The notes beneath the pieces were generated by a model that was not told the DNA's origin, did no database searches, and saw only the letters and a program-made list of their open reading frames with translations. A stretch of DNA of 16,280 bases from Ectocarpus siliculosus (lineage: Eukaryota > Sar > Phaeophyceae > Ectocarpales > Ectocarpaceae). This document shows, piece after piece, positions 7,345 through 16,220 of this stretch. Every line of letters starts with the position of its first letter. Within the stretch, counting starts at the first letter, position 1. Made by a program: the position numbers and the translations under genes. The stretch lies in the NCBI GenBank assembly GCA_000310025.1, contig FN648366.1:145042-161321 (forward strand). The letters run 5' to 3'.

Positions 7345-7582
7345 CACCTTCGCAGTTTTTTCTTTGGACCAAGTAAACCGGTTGATCTCAGCAGACAGGG
7401 CACGTCTACAATTCGCTGACCAAGGAAAGAATGACTACTACTGTACAGAGTCGACCCCGAAGGTCGAGTTATCAAAGGCGCTTCTCCTACTCGCCTTGTC
7501 CGTGTAGTAAATAGTCGTTGTTGATCCCCTCGGTGGAGGTATTTATAGGGTGTAGGTCAGGGTTAGGGCGAAGCGGTCCTCG
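7345..7582. other. Region downstream of candidate gene
   Basis: This would hold the 3' untranslated region if the gene model is right. I see no clear poly(A) signal. A short GGGTTAGGG at about 7559-7567, near a TTTATAGGG, may be a decayed piece of the telomere-like element. Confidence 0.35.
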
Positions 7583-7849
7583 GATACAGTTGGCGCCCGC
7601 AGTTAAGAAATATTTTGTTAAGAAATTGAGGCTCACTTTTTCACGAAAAACAAGAAAATAGGGTTAAGAAACATAGCTCAATCTGGGTCACACAACAAGA
7701 AATGTCTAAATAAGAAACACAGCGGCGACCGCTGCCCTACTACATAAGAAACGAGGGTTTACGGGGGAGTGCGTCGAATAAGAAACAAACCCCACAGCTC
7801 TCTCACTCTTTCCCCCTCTCCCCCTACCCCCCCCTCCCATAGTGTGAAG

Positions 7850-7850
<1 letters not shown>

Positions 7851-7880
<30 letters not shown>
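7851..7880 (+). repeat. (CAA)10 microsatellite
   Basis: Ten CAA units lie inside the TIR element at 7583-8275. Confidence 0.95.
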
Positions 7881-7881
<1 letters not shown>

Positions 7882-7937
7882 AGTGCAATATTATTAGTTG
7901 TACGACGAGGGGGGATTGTTTTTTTTGCGGCGCCCCC

Positions 7938-8095
7938 TCCGGCCCCCTGCGGGCTCTGCCACGCTCTCTGCTGGCGCTAAAGCTTTGGCACAGCACACCG
8001 GACAGACTGCGAACCACGACATGCTGTCTGCTGTACACGGCTTTGATGGTGCTCTCCGCCAGCTCTCGTGAGGGCTTGACCAAGCTGGTCACCCT
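7938..8095 (-). pseudogene. Coding-like fragment inside the TIR element
   Basis: On the - strand, after a pyrimidine-rich TTTCTTGTTGATCTCTGAG, a stretch reads VTSLVKPSRELAESTIKAVY, then SRQHVVVRSLSGVLCQSF. Most third codon positions are G or C, unlike the A/T-rich ends of the element. It has no proper start or stop and runs into low-complexity DNA. It may be a host exon fragment captured by the element, or chance. I recognise no family. Confidence 0.3.
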
Positions 8096-8275
8096 CAGAG
8101 ATCAACAAGAAAGAGCTGTCGACGAGCCAGCTCGGGGACATCAAGAAACACCTAAAAAATAAGAAGGAACATGATATAAGAAACTGAACGACATACGCTG
8201 AGTTTATAGCCCACAATAAGAACTCGAGGCTGGACCTGAAATAAGCGTTTCTTACCTGCGGGCGCCAACTGTATC

Positions 8276-8812
8276 GTGGGAAAAAATCATTTTGAGTTCC
8301 AACTGGTGTTGTTGTCTAAACAATGAAAATCGTTCGTCCAGTCGTATCCGCTACGTACCTTCGAACATCCGCACTTACTGGCCCTCCAACTGGAACGGTG
8401 TGCATCTTCTGTACACAAAGAAACGCTTACCATTGAAATACTCATATTTTTTTGTTGTCTACAGCACACTTCAAATTAGCACTCAAAGCGTTTGTGCCGT
8501 TTACTCAAACCAGTGGTCACTGATAAAAAGGTTTTGATCAGAAGCCGCGAGGAAGAACACACGAAAACATAAAACATGGCAGCGAAGTGGTTCATTTATG
8601 GATGGCTTTGCTTGCATCCCTCCCTCGTTCCGGCCATGACAACAGCTTGCAATCGATTGTGAGGTACATGTAGTAGGTGCGTACGGCATCATCACCGTGA
8701 TTCATCGCAAGCATTAGGCATATATGAAATGAAGCCATGAGACATGCAATGAAGTCGATATTTCATTTCGAAGTTCCCACTTTGTAGAATTGTAGATTTT
8801 CACAAGCTCGGT
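8276..8812. other. No gene or repeat recognised
   Basis: Moderately A/T-rich DNA with only short frames and no splice-bounded coding-like stretch. CATTTCGAAGT and nearby ATGAAAT motifs recur around 8720-8775 but form no clear element. Confidence 0.4.
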
Positions 8813-8931
8813 AGAGCTTGGGTTCCTAGACTATCGATCTAAATTCAGGGTTTCTGTCCGTGTCATTTTCATTCGCATAGCCCAACCCCCGAACCGGTCT
8901 CAAATGCTGATCTCGAGTCACAGGGAAAATC
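8813..8931 (+). repeat. Dispersed repeat R3, copy 1
   Basis: AGCTTGG..., CTATCGATCTAAATTCA, TGTCATTTTCATTC, GGTCTCAAATGCTGATCTCG and AGTCACAG recur in order at about 10599-10706. Confidence 0.75.
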
Positions 8932-10072
8932 TCGTGGCGCCTCAAGTAAGTATGGTTCGGTAGGGAATCGCAAATGATGACCCCTCCCCAAGGTTGACCA
9001 GCTTCCACCTCCTGTGGCCGACACTACTCGGCCTTGACTGTTCCTTGCGTGTTTCGCCATGGGAACGGCCGGTTGAACAGAGAAAGAGGGTCCTGTGTAC
9101 TGCGGGCCACAATCTTCTGCGTTTGTGTGTAATTTACTTCTTGCTCAGTGATGCTCGAAATGTGCTGCAAAGCTCGGTAATCGTCTCTGGAGGCTGCGCG
9201 CGTTGCTCGCGGAGGCAGCGAGTTGCTCGCGTATAGGTAACGATCCGCGTCTCTTTCTTTTTGTCTGTGTCGTCATCCATGAACACAACAGCAGTTCGGG
9301 ACTAAGAGACTAACAACATGGACGGTCCGCCGCTAGCAAGCAGTGCTGTTGGCCGCGTACGAAAATGGGAACTTTAGCGACAAGGTCGATGGCAGCACAA
9401 CAATCTCTGCACCTACGTATGTCCACACGTAGTATGGCTATGAGAACGCGGTCGACGCTTTTGTCTTGTAGAGGTACACATCTAACACGGACGGCAGGCG
9501 TATTGAGGTACAGTAGTTCGTCCGATGCTTAGTCTCTTCTCTAAGTCATATTAATTGTTTTTGTTGTCACTACACAACAATACCACAAATAAATAAAGAA
9601 AGTCCGTCCGTAGATTCCGTAGTTAGTTTTGTTTGATGCTGTCTGAGTAAACGAGGCTACCGGTGCACCCGGGTGCTGCATGTGATGACACGATGGGCGC
9701 TGCCAAGTACTGCGCGTGGCCACAATGTTTGCTGCAGTGCCTACGTGAGAGCTTCCGGGGGTTCAGAGCGGCGAGGGTGCTTTTTCTATGCTCTCCTCCG
9801 CCTCCTCGCTGAAACCTCTCGGGTCGGGGTCGGCTTTTTTTTTGTGTGTGTTTTTTTTCATGCCTTGTTTTTTGGGGCCCTCATCCGCCCACTCACCAAT
9901 ACATACTGTACAAGTTTTTGTTGGGGCATGTTTTTCTTGCCATGTATCGGGTATGGCTGTGTGTGAGCTTGGGGGATATAGTGTCGACGGCATCACACTC
10001 TCATCGTGTGCGTAGGAAGCTATGCGAGGGGTTAACGCCTTCTTCCTCGCTCTCGGTAGCGATGCGCATCTT
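8932..10072. other. No gene recognised
   Basis: About 1.1 kb with T-rich and GC-mixed patches and short frames only. A weak similarity (TACTGCG..GGCCACAAT..T.TGC) links about 9098-9121 and 9707-9734. AATAAATAAAG at about 9588-9598 could serve as a poly(A) signal, but I see no gene leading into it. Confidence 0.4.
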
Positions 10073-10136
10073 TGACGTCAATCAATGATCAATCAGGATA
10101 TACCGTCATCATGATGTTCTTGTTGTGACTATAAAT
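10073..10136 (+). promoter_or_regulatory. Possible core promoter: CRE-like palindrome plus TATA box
   Basis: TGACGTCA at 10073-10080 is a perfect CRE-type palindrome, followed about 50 bp later by CTATAAAT (10129-10136). The spacing is plausible for a polymerase II promoter on the + strand. The only frame downstream starts at an ATG at 10286 (86 codons to 10546) and lacks recognisable features, so the promoter reading is tentative. Confidence 0.3.
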
Positions 10137-10343
10137 GCAAGTTCGCCCGAGGGTATTTCGTTCTTGCCGAAAGAGCGGACTTACTGTATAATTACCGATC
10201 GATCCGCGCTCTGGTGCTCCTTCATTCGGGTGCGATCGTGCGTACTAGCCAGCCAGATCATCAGCGAGCACGACTAGCGAGATTGATGACAGCGTGGAGT
10301 AGCGAGATTGTTGATAGCGTGGGGTCCCTCGCCATAAACAGTG

Positions 10344-10440
10344 CATACGCAAGGATGGGAGCTGTGAGAAGTGTCGTTTTCTTTCTCTCCGCTGAGGGCC
10401 GGCCGAAGACTGTTTTTTCCGGGTGCGTGCGGGTCAGGCC
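10344..10440 (+). repeat. Dispersed repeat R4, copy 1
   Basis: The order ACGCAAGGATGGG, GAGAAGTG, TCTCTCCGCTGAGGGCCGG, CTGTTTTTTCCGGG recurs with divergence at about 11038-11125. Confidence 0.6.
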
Positions 10441-10598
10441 GTCTCAACCGTCTTCGCGCGACAAACAAGTCATGGTCTCCAACAACAATAAAAATCCATC
10501 TAGGAGCGGGGCGCAGATAGATACTGCTGGGTTAGTCCTTGGATAGTGGTAGTTTTGTTGTTCTCTGGTCACAGTAACATCAAACGTCTGCATTCCCA

Positions 10599-10706
10599 AG
10601 CTTGGATCTCTAGCTATCGACCTAAATTCACTTTTTTCTCCATCCCTGTCATTTTCATTCCACCCCCGACAGGGTCTCAAATAAATGCTGATCTCGAGCC
10701 ACAGTG
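10599..10706 (+). repeat. Dispersed repeat R3, copy 2
   Basis: Matches 8813-8931 in the same orientation: AGCTTGGATCTC, CTATCGACCTAAATTCA, TGTCATTTTCATTC, GGGTCTCAAATAAATGCTGA and GAGCCACAG. Confidence 0.75.
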
Positions 10707-10862
10707 GTCAGAGGGACGATATTGTGTGTTTTCTCGAGAGTGAATGCCTTTTCTTCTGGCCCGTGGTGCTGACTCCTAGTCTCAGTTGTACAACAACAGA
10801 ACAGCAATAACAATGACAACATGTCGAGATTGTGACAAGACATTATTAAGGAATAATATAAA

Positions 10863-10943
10863 CACACACAGAAAGACTACCCATTCGAGATATACCCACA
10901 GTCGAACGGGATGTGGTGGAGTCTTTTCAGTGAGTGGAGGGAA
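10863..10943 (+). repeat. Dispersed repeat R2, single-unit copy
   Basis: CACACACAGAAAGACTAC, CATTCGAGATA, CCACAGTCGAACGGGATGT and CAGTGAGTGGAGGGAAACC match 293-470, without the 36-bp tandem expansion seen there. Confidence 0.75.
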
Positions 10944-11037
10944 ACCGGCTGGGTACTGTTATTATTGTGACACCAGAATTTTTTTGTTTTTTTGTTATGG
11001 GCAGGTCCACTCTCCTTCAAGTTGCCACTATGTCGGG

Positions 11038-11125
11038 CCACACGCATGGATGGGTATTCTGAGAAGTGCTCTCTCTCTCCGTTCAGGGCCGGTCGCGGCT
11101 GTTCTTTTCGGGAGGACTCGGGCGA
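11038..11125 (+). repeat. Dispersed repeat R4, copy 2
   Basis: Diverged match to 10344-10440: ACACGCATGGATGGG, GAGAAGTG, TCTCTCCGTTCAGGGCCGGT, GCTGTTCTTTTCGGG. Confidence 0.6.
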
Positions 11126-11657
11126 CATGTGTATCAGACCCTCCGGCCGAACATGCTAGTTTTCCAGCGTCTAGAGGACGACTTACGGTTAGGGTTGTTG
11201 ATGTTATCTTGGGTTAGGTGCTTGGGGTTGCACTTTGTTGGCTCAATGTAATATTACTGCTGTGTGCATGCATACGTAGTAATAGCTCGAGTACAATATC
11301 TTTTCGTTTGCGTCAGTTGCTGCAGGCGGGGCCCTGCCCCTCCCTGCCGCGTGACTCTCCGTTATTTTGTCAAGTGGAACGCGTGTTGGTGTTTTCCTTT
11401 GTTGGCGAACAAGGTGTGTCCGGCAAAACGCAAGAAGGAAAAAAAAAATTAGCTATCGACTAGTCTAGCTCGGAAAAGCGAGTGAACATCCATGTAGGAT
11501 CAACCTGTGAACAATGGGCATAAAGGTTTTGCTGTTTAGGCGCCTCCCTCGGCATGGCATACAGCAGCAGACACATTACATTTAGAGCCAGCTTCATGGT
11601 TCACCTTGGCTTGAAGCTAAAACGGGCCCCCGTATGTTGCGATTCTAACTCATAGAG
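11126..11657. other. No gene recognised
   Basis: Mixed-composition DNA with short frames on both strands and an A run at about 11440-11448. No coding-like or repeat structure is visible to me. Confidence 0.4.
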
Positions 11658-11884
11658 GGTACGACATACGACACAAGATAACCTACCTCCGGACCGATTT
11701 TCGAAGCTCGATTTATCAACAGCAGAAAGAGGCGCAGCGCCGAAAATGGCGGCGTTGAAGCCGTCTGGTCGAGAGCTCTCCGAAAATGTATCGCTTCGCG
11801 TTATGCATCCTCTTCGTCGTGGAGTAACCGAGCTTTGAAAATAGGTCCGGCGGGCGTGTTATCTTGCGTGGAAAACGGTATGCA
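11658..11884 (+). mobile_element. MITE copy B, 227 bp
   Basis: The left arm is about 11658-11714 (ACAAGATAACCTACCTCCGG, then ACCGATTTTCGAAGCTCGAT); the right arm is about 11826-11884 (ACCGAGCTTTGAAAATAGGT, then CCGGCGGGCGTGTTATCTTG). Interior blocks CGCCGAAAATGGCGGCGTTG, GAGAGCT, CCGAAAA and ATCCTCTTCGTCG are shared with copy C. It stands alone between unannotated stretches. Confidence 0.8.
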
Positions 11885-12339
11885 TAGGCATCCCGCAAGA
11901 TATCCATTCAACGGAACGTGCTGTCTCTGTAGATAGGACTCCAGTGTTCCGATGACCAAAATCCACAACGCACCAACCGGGCGGGGTCACTCAGGAGGAT
12001 GGATGACTACACAGGACGCGGCAACGTTCAAGTGTAAGAAGAATCATAATATTAAATCGCATATTAAATCGCAGAGAAGCGAACACGGCCAATTCAGAAC
12101 AAGACGCCTCCAATCGACTGACTCAGAACATGGATTCCGGTAAAACCATATTATACTTCCGCTAGGGTACAAATGCACAATACACATGACTAGTCTACCA
12201 CAAAACAAAGAGCCAAGCCAAACGCGACGGCTTCGTAAGGTTTTGGATGGATTCATACGCCTGAACTGAAGCCGCAGTGGGTGCTATCAAGCTGCACAAG
12301 TTTCCCGCACGCCATGCTCCACCCACTATTTTACCACCC

Positions 12340-12340
<1 letters not shown>
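11885..12340. other. No gene recognised
   Basis: Only a short local doubling (CATATTAAATCGCA-type) near 12044-12075 stands out. No frame here looks coding. Confidence 0.4.

Positions 12341-12379
<39 letters not shown>
12341..12379 (+). repeat. (CAG)13 microsatellite
   Basis: Thirteen uninterrupted CAG units. It would encode poly-Gln on + or poly-Ala/poly-Leu on -, but no flanking sequence supports a gene. Confidence 0.95.
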
Positions 12380-12382
<3 letters not shown>

Positions 12383-12535
12383 CACGCGGCACAAATACTC
12401 CACACTCGCACAGAACGCATTGAATGCTCTGCCTTGCGGCACGATGATAACAAGCACACACGACCCCGGACCCAACACATCCCCCTGTCATGCACACCAC
12501 CAGCAACGACTACAGCAGTAGAGGTCCCTGTCTAG

Positions 12536-12665
12536 TGCCGGCATGTGCCCAAAAGTTCGCCGGCACTACATACCTATATACCGGACCAGCACTATCACTA
12601 TTGTGCCGGACCGACACTTATTATACCGAACCGGCACAAGTACACCGGACCGGCACTATTCAGAG
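12536..12665 (+). repeat. Degenerate minisatellite with CCGGCAC(T/A)A core
   Basis: Irregular copies of (A/C)CCGGACCGGCACTAT-like units appear about seven times. The last (ACCGGCACTATTCAG, 12649-12663) is identical to a unit of the array at 14115-14449. Confidence 0.7.
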
Positions 12666-12904
12666 GTTCGGAAACTCAGTGTGTGCCCGCCGAAAGCACC
12701 GGCACGACTGTACACCGGGCCCCGGCCCAATTCAACCAGCACGATGCAGGGATCCCTACTAGCTGTGGGGATATACAGCATTTCACAAACCGACAGCAGC
12801 AGCAGTAGACGCGGCGACGGCTGCACGTGGTGGAACAGCAGCAAGGGGCAGAGGCAGGGACGACAGCCAGACGTCTCTGCCTGGCTGAAACGATGGCAAG
12901 CGCG

Positions 12905-13105
12905 ACACCGACAGCAGCGGCGTACGTCAGCAACAGCTGACGGCAATCCCCTTCCCCATGCCATGGAGGCCGCTACAGTAACACCTGGCCGCCATAAGAA
13001 CATATGAACGGTCACTCCGTTCCCCATGCCATGGAGCCCCCTGACAGCAAGCACTACACCGACAGCTGGCCGGTACGTCAAGGACAGCTCCCCTTCCCCA
13101 TATGC
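12905..13105 (+). repeat. Imperfect local repeat with CCCCTTCCCCATGCCATGGA
   Basis: CGTACGTCA..(G/A)ACAGCT followed by CCCCTTCCCCAT occurs at about 12920-12966 and 13072-13102. A partial copy (GTTCCCCATGCCATGGA) lies at 13019-13035. Frames crossing it on either strand reflect the repetition. Confidence 0.6.
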
Positions 13106-14114
13106 CAGCTACCATGCCCCCCCTCCCCCCCTCCCCCCCCTCCACTTCCCAACACGAAATAAAAACCACGGGACTCGCCAATACAAGGAAAACAAATTAA
13201 TCCATCAGTAACTGTTCACATCTGTCTCATTCCTGGCTCGGAACACCTCGTTATGCTGGCAATACCATCCGTTCCGTATGGGATACCTGCCATGTTCGCA
13301 GGCTCACAACGTAGCAGGGAAAACGGATCGGCGCTACGAAAGAAACCGGAGAGAATTCTGTTCAAAAGGACGGCCCCGGGCAAACAAAATAACTTTATTT
13401 GTACACGCAATGAGAAAAACAAAAACACAAGTACGAAGAAAAAAACACACGGCAAAATACGAGAACAATTAACACAGCAGTAAACGACAATGAACGATCG
13501 GATGCGGTGCCTTCCACAGAGTGAGTGCGCACCACACGCCACATGCCAACAAGACAGAGAAACGATACGAAGGTGTACTACGTCTGTCGTAGAAACAGAT
13601 GTACACGTTGACTAAACGGAAATACTATCCCGTATGCATGGCGTACTCCCTTCAAGTCGGCCAAGAGACGGAAAACAAAGAAAGCGAAACAATATTCTCC
13701 CGCAATCAATGCCTACTCGCTACAAGTCCCACAACATACCAAACCGTGAAAAAACAAACACGGGGTCATACAAAAAAGGAAACAAAAACAAGGGAAGAGA
13801 CCCACTTGGCAAAAAGTGGACATGTTATGTTAGTAGTCCCTCTCCTATTCTGGCGCCATTCTACCCTCCATCACGTTTACACGCACCACGTGTGACCCAC
13901 AAAGTCCACACACAAAAGAGCGGTCTCGCTACCTGGCGGTGGTTATCGCGAAAGGGCTTCGACCGCAACAGAGTGAGGATCTGCTCTCTAAATAGTGCCG
14001 TAATGCTCCTCTGTCCTCCAGGCTCACCGGCACTGCAAACCGGGTACCCCACAGCATGAAAACGGGATACCATACATAATACCATGATATATTCCAAATG
14101 TTTCATGGGATTTC
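13106..14114. other. No gene recognised; C-tract then A-rich stretch
   Basis: A nearly pure pyrimidine tract (about 13114-13150) is followed by several hundred bases rich in A on the + strand (about 13370-13850, many AAAAACAAA and AAACAC runs). Strand asymmetry of this kind can mark transcribed or untranslated DNA of a - strand gene, but I find no supporting exon. Confidence 0.4.
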
Positions 14115-14449
14115 TCCGGCACTACACTCGGTACGCGGCACTATTGAGACACCAATCGGCACTATCGAGTGACCGACCTCCGCAATATTCAGGGACCACT
14201 TGGCAATCAATCTCGTCACTATTCAGGGACCACTCGGCACCATGAAGTGACCAATCTCGGCACTATTTAGGAACCAATCGGCACTATCGAGTGACCAACC
14301 GGCACTATTCAGGGACCATTCGGCATTATCGAGTGACCAATCGGCACTATGAAGGGAGCCGGCAACCACATTGAACGACCAATCGGCACAATGAAGTGAC
14401 CAATCTCGTCACTATGAAGGGACCAATCGGCAACCAATCTCGTCATCAT
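14115..14449 (+). repeat. About 21-bp minisatellite, GGCACTATCGAGTGACCAAT type
   Basis: About sixteen variable units such as CGGCACTATCGAGTGACCAA, GGCACTATTCAGGGACCA and GGCACTATGAAGGGA cover about 335 bp. Two alternating tails (CGAGTGACC and TCAGGGACC/GAAGGGACC) are mixed along the array. Confidence 0.85.
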
Positions 14450-14516
14450 CGGTGGTATGGCACCGAGCACAGGGCCTCGTGTTCTTCCGCGGGAAGTATC
14501 TCCCGACACCGCCTGT

Positions 14517-15440
14517 CCCACAGCTTGAGAGCGACGTCGTAAACCTGTCGTCGTCATTGTGGGTTAACATCGACAAAAGCATTTCCGTGGGGCGGGGGGG
14601 TCAGTACATACTATTAATAGGAGACGGTATGCGGTCATGTTCCATAGCTTGAGAGCGAAGTCGTAAGCCTATCGTCATCGTCGCGGTTTTCCTTCGATAG
14701 AGGCGTTGTGTTTCGGGGGTGGGGGATAGGTAAGTACTCGGAGATATGGGTCAATATCCCACAGCTTGAGAACGACGTCGTAAACCTGTCGTCGTCATCG
14801 TGGGTTAACATCGACAAAAGCATTTCGTGGGGCGGGGGGGTCAGTACATACTATTAATAGGAGACGGTATGCGGTCATGTTCCATAGCTTGAGAGCGAAG
14901 TCGTAAGCCTGTCGTCGTCGTCGCGGTTTTCCTTCGATAGAGGCGTTGTGTTTCGGGGGTGGGGGATAGGTAAGTACTCGGAGATATGGGTCAATATCCC
15001 ACAGCTTGAGAACGATGTCGTAAACCTATCGTCGTAGTCACGGTTTTCCCTCGACAGAGGTGTTGGCTTTCGGGGGTGGGGGATCGGTAAATACCCGGAG
15101 ATGAGCGTAAATGTCCCACACCTTACGGGTGACGTCGTAAGCCTATCGCCGTCCTCTTGGGTTTCCCTCGATAGATGCGTTGTGTTTCGGGGGTGGGGAA
15201 GGTTGGTATATACTCCGAGACATGCGTTATGCGTTAACGTCCCACAGCTTGAGAGCGACGTCGTAAGTCTATCGCCGTCATCGCGGGTTTACACCGAGAG
15301 AAGCATTTCATTTGGGGGGGGGGTCGGTGTATACTCCGAGACATGCGTTAATATCCTACAGCTTGAGGGCGACGTCGTGGGTTTCCCTCGATAGAGGTGT
15401 TGCGTTACGGGGGCGGTAAACATACTCGGAACTATCTCAC
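14517..15440 (+). repeat. Eight-unit tandem array, about 114-126 bp units with a 241-bp higher-order repeat
   Basis: Units begin with (C/T)CCA(C/T)AGCTTGAG at 14517, 14641, 14758, 14881, 14998, 15115 (diverged start), 15241 and 15355. Spacings are 124, 117, 123, 117, 117, 126 and 114. Units 1-2 and 3-4 form a nearly identical pair 241 bp apart. Unit tails are of two kinds: a GGGTTAACATCGACAAAAGC type and a CGGTTTTCC..CGATAGAGGC type. All carry a G-rich stretch. In one + frame most units read PQLE(S/N)DVV(N/S)LS, but stops occur in units 2, 4 and 5 and at the end of unit 3. Confidence 0.9.
15101..15394 (+). pseudogene. Open frame across the last units of the tandem array
   Basis: A frame of 97 codons spans units 6-8 and repeats a peptide block: VNVPHLTGDVVSLSPSSWVS, then VNVPQLESDVVSLSPSSRVY, then VNILQLEGDVV. 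Spacings of 126 and 114 bp keep the frame. The first codon is not in good context (ATG after GGAG, no purine at -3) and I see no flanking exon signals. Either it is the remains of a repeat-protein exon, or the open frame is a by-product of the array. I recognise no repeat family. Confidence 0.25.
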
Positions 15441-15688
15441 GACACAGATGGACCCGCAGCTACAGATGTTGGTAGCGATCGAAATAGATCTACTGTATGG
15501 ACAGAGATGGAATTGTTGTGTCGTATGAAGGGAAAAACGAAAATCAAAAGAACGATGCTTCACCCGCGATCGGTTCCGACGACAACCGTCTAGCAGGACG
15601 AGACCTACATGTGGGCTATGAATTATACCGTCGTTTTAATGCGGAGACAACAAAAACAACAACTTCCTGTTGCGCCATTCACGACCAC

Positions 15689-15915
15689 GTATACCGTATG
15701 TTGCATAGGATATCACACCCCCTGGATCGATTTTCGACGCTCGAAATCTCGGCAAGAAAAGCAGTGACGGTGCCGAAAATGGCGGCATCGGAACCGTCTC
15801 GTCAAGAGCTACCCGAAAACATATCCTTTGATTCCGACATCCTCTTCGTCGCCGAGTAATCGAGATTTGAAAATCGGTCCAGGGGGTGTGATATCTTACG
15901 CAACCTACGGTATAC
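15689..15915 (+). mobile_element. MITE copy C, 227 bp, best-preserved TIRs
   Basis: The left arm (15689-15747) begins GTATACCGTATGTTGCATAG and continues GATATCACACCCCCTGGA. The right arm (15855-15915), read on the other strand, begins GTATACCGTAGGTTGCGTAA and continues GATATCACACCCCCTGGA. The interior (CCGAAAATGGCGGCATCGGA) matches copy B, as does the total length. This copy best defines the element ends. I cannot call a clear target-site duplication because GTATAC is itself palindromic. Confidence 0.85.
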
Positions 15916-15934
15916 AACGTACAGCCTACAGTAG

Positions 15935-16068
15935 CCTTCGCAAGGTTTTTGTATCAAGTAAACATGTTGAGTATAAGCACACAATCGGGGAAGTTGGGTA
16001 AGGGTTGGGGTTGTATGTAGGTGATAATAGGGTCTGCGTACCCCCTCCCTATTCTATTTCCCCATAGA
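15935..16068 (-). repeat. Telomere-like-tract element, copy T3 (inverted)
   Basis: On the - strand the order is AGGGAGGGGGTACGCAGACC, a decayed C/A-rich tract with CCCAACCCTTACCCAA, then CTTCCCCGATTGTGTGCTT and ATGTTTACTTGATACAAAAA. It matches T1 and T2. It starts about 20 bp from the end of the MITE copy at 15689-15915. Confidence 0.75.
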
Positions 16069-16201
16069 CTACGAGGGATAGTCCTCACCTGCCACTGCCG
16101 CCCCAGCGTAGTCGCGTTGAACTCTCTCACCAGATCCGGGTCGATGCCGCTCAATACGTCTCCGGAGTGAACCGGCGATCTAACACAGCAGCAAGAATAA
16201 C

Positions 16202-16220
16202 GGGGGGGGGGGGGGGGGGG
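16202..16220 (+). repeat. G homopolymer, 19 bases
   Basis: Nineteen G residues are followed by four C. Length in such runs is often unreliable in sequence data. Confidence 0.9.

Larger units (their letters stand above)
7583..8275. mobile_element. Non-autonomous TIR element, possibly Tc1/mariner-like
   Basis: The left end GATACAGTTGGCGCCCGCAG (7583-7602), followed by TTAAGAAA, is matched by the right end read on the other strand, GATACAGTTGGCGCCCGCAG (8275-8256), followed by GTAAGAAA: 28 bp with one mismatch. If TA (7585-7586 and 8272-8273) is the target duplication, the element starts CAGTTGG, which resembles Tc1/mariner ends. The arms lead into repeated (A/T)TAAGAAAC motifs at about 7664, 7709, 7744, 7778 and 8175. 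There is no transposase, so it would depend on a partner in trans. The superfamily is inference. Confidence 0.75.

Noticed and set aside
12195-12535. Poly-Gln or poly-Ala frames around (CAG)13
   Set aside because: All the apparent coding signal comes from the trinucleotide tract. The flanks look random.
12656-13081. 141-codon - strand frame with GLHGMG repeats
   Set aside because: The repeated peptide follows from the local DNA repeat. Cys/Arg-rich composition is typical of out-of-frame reading.
15497-15859. 120-codon + strand frame
   Set aside because: Its second half is the MITE copy at 15689-15915 and its first half has no recognisable or biased coding sequence.
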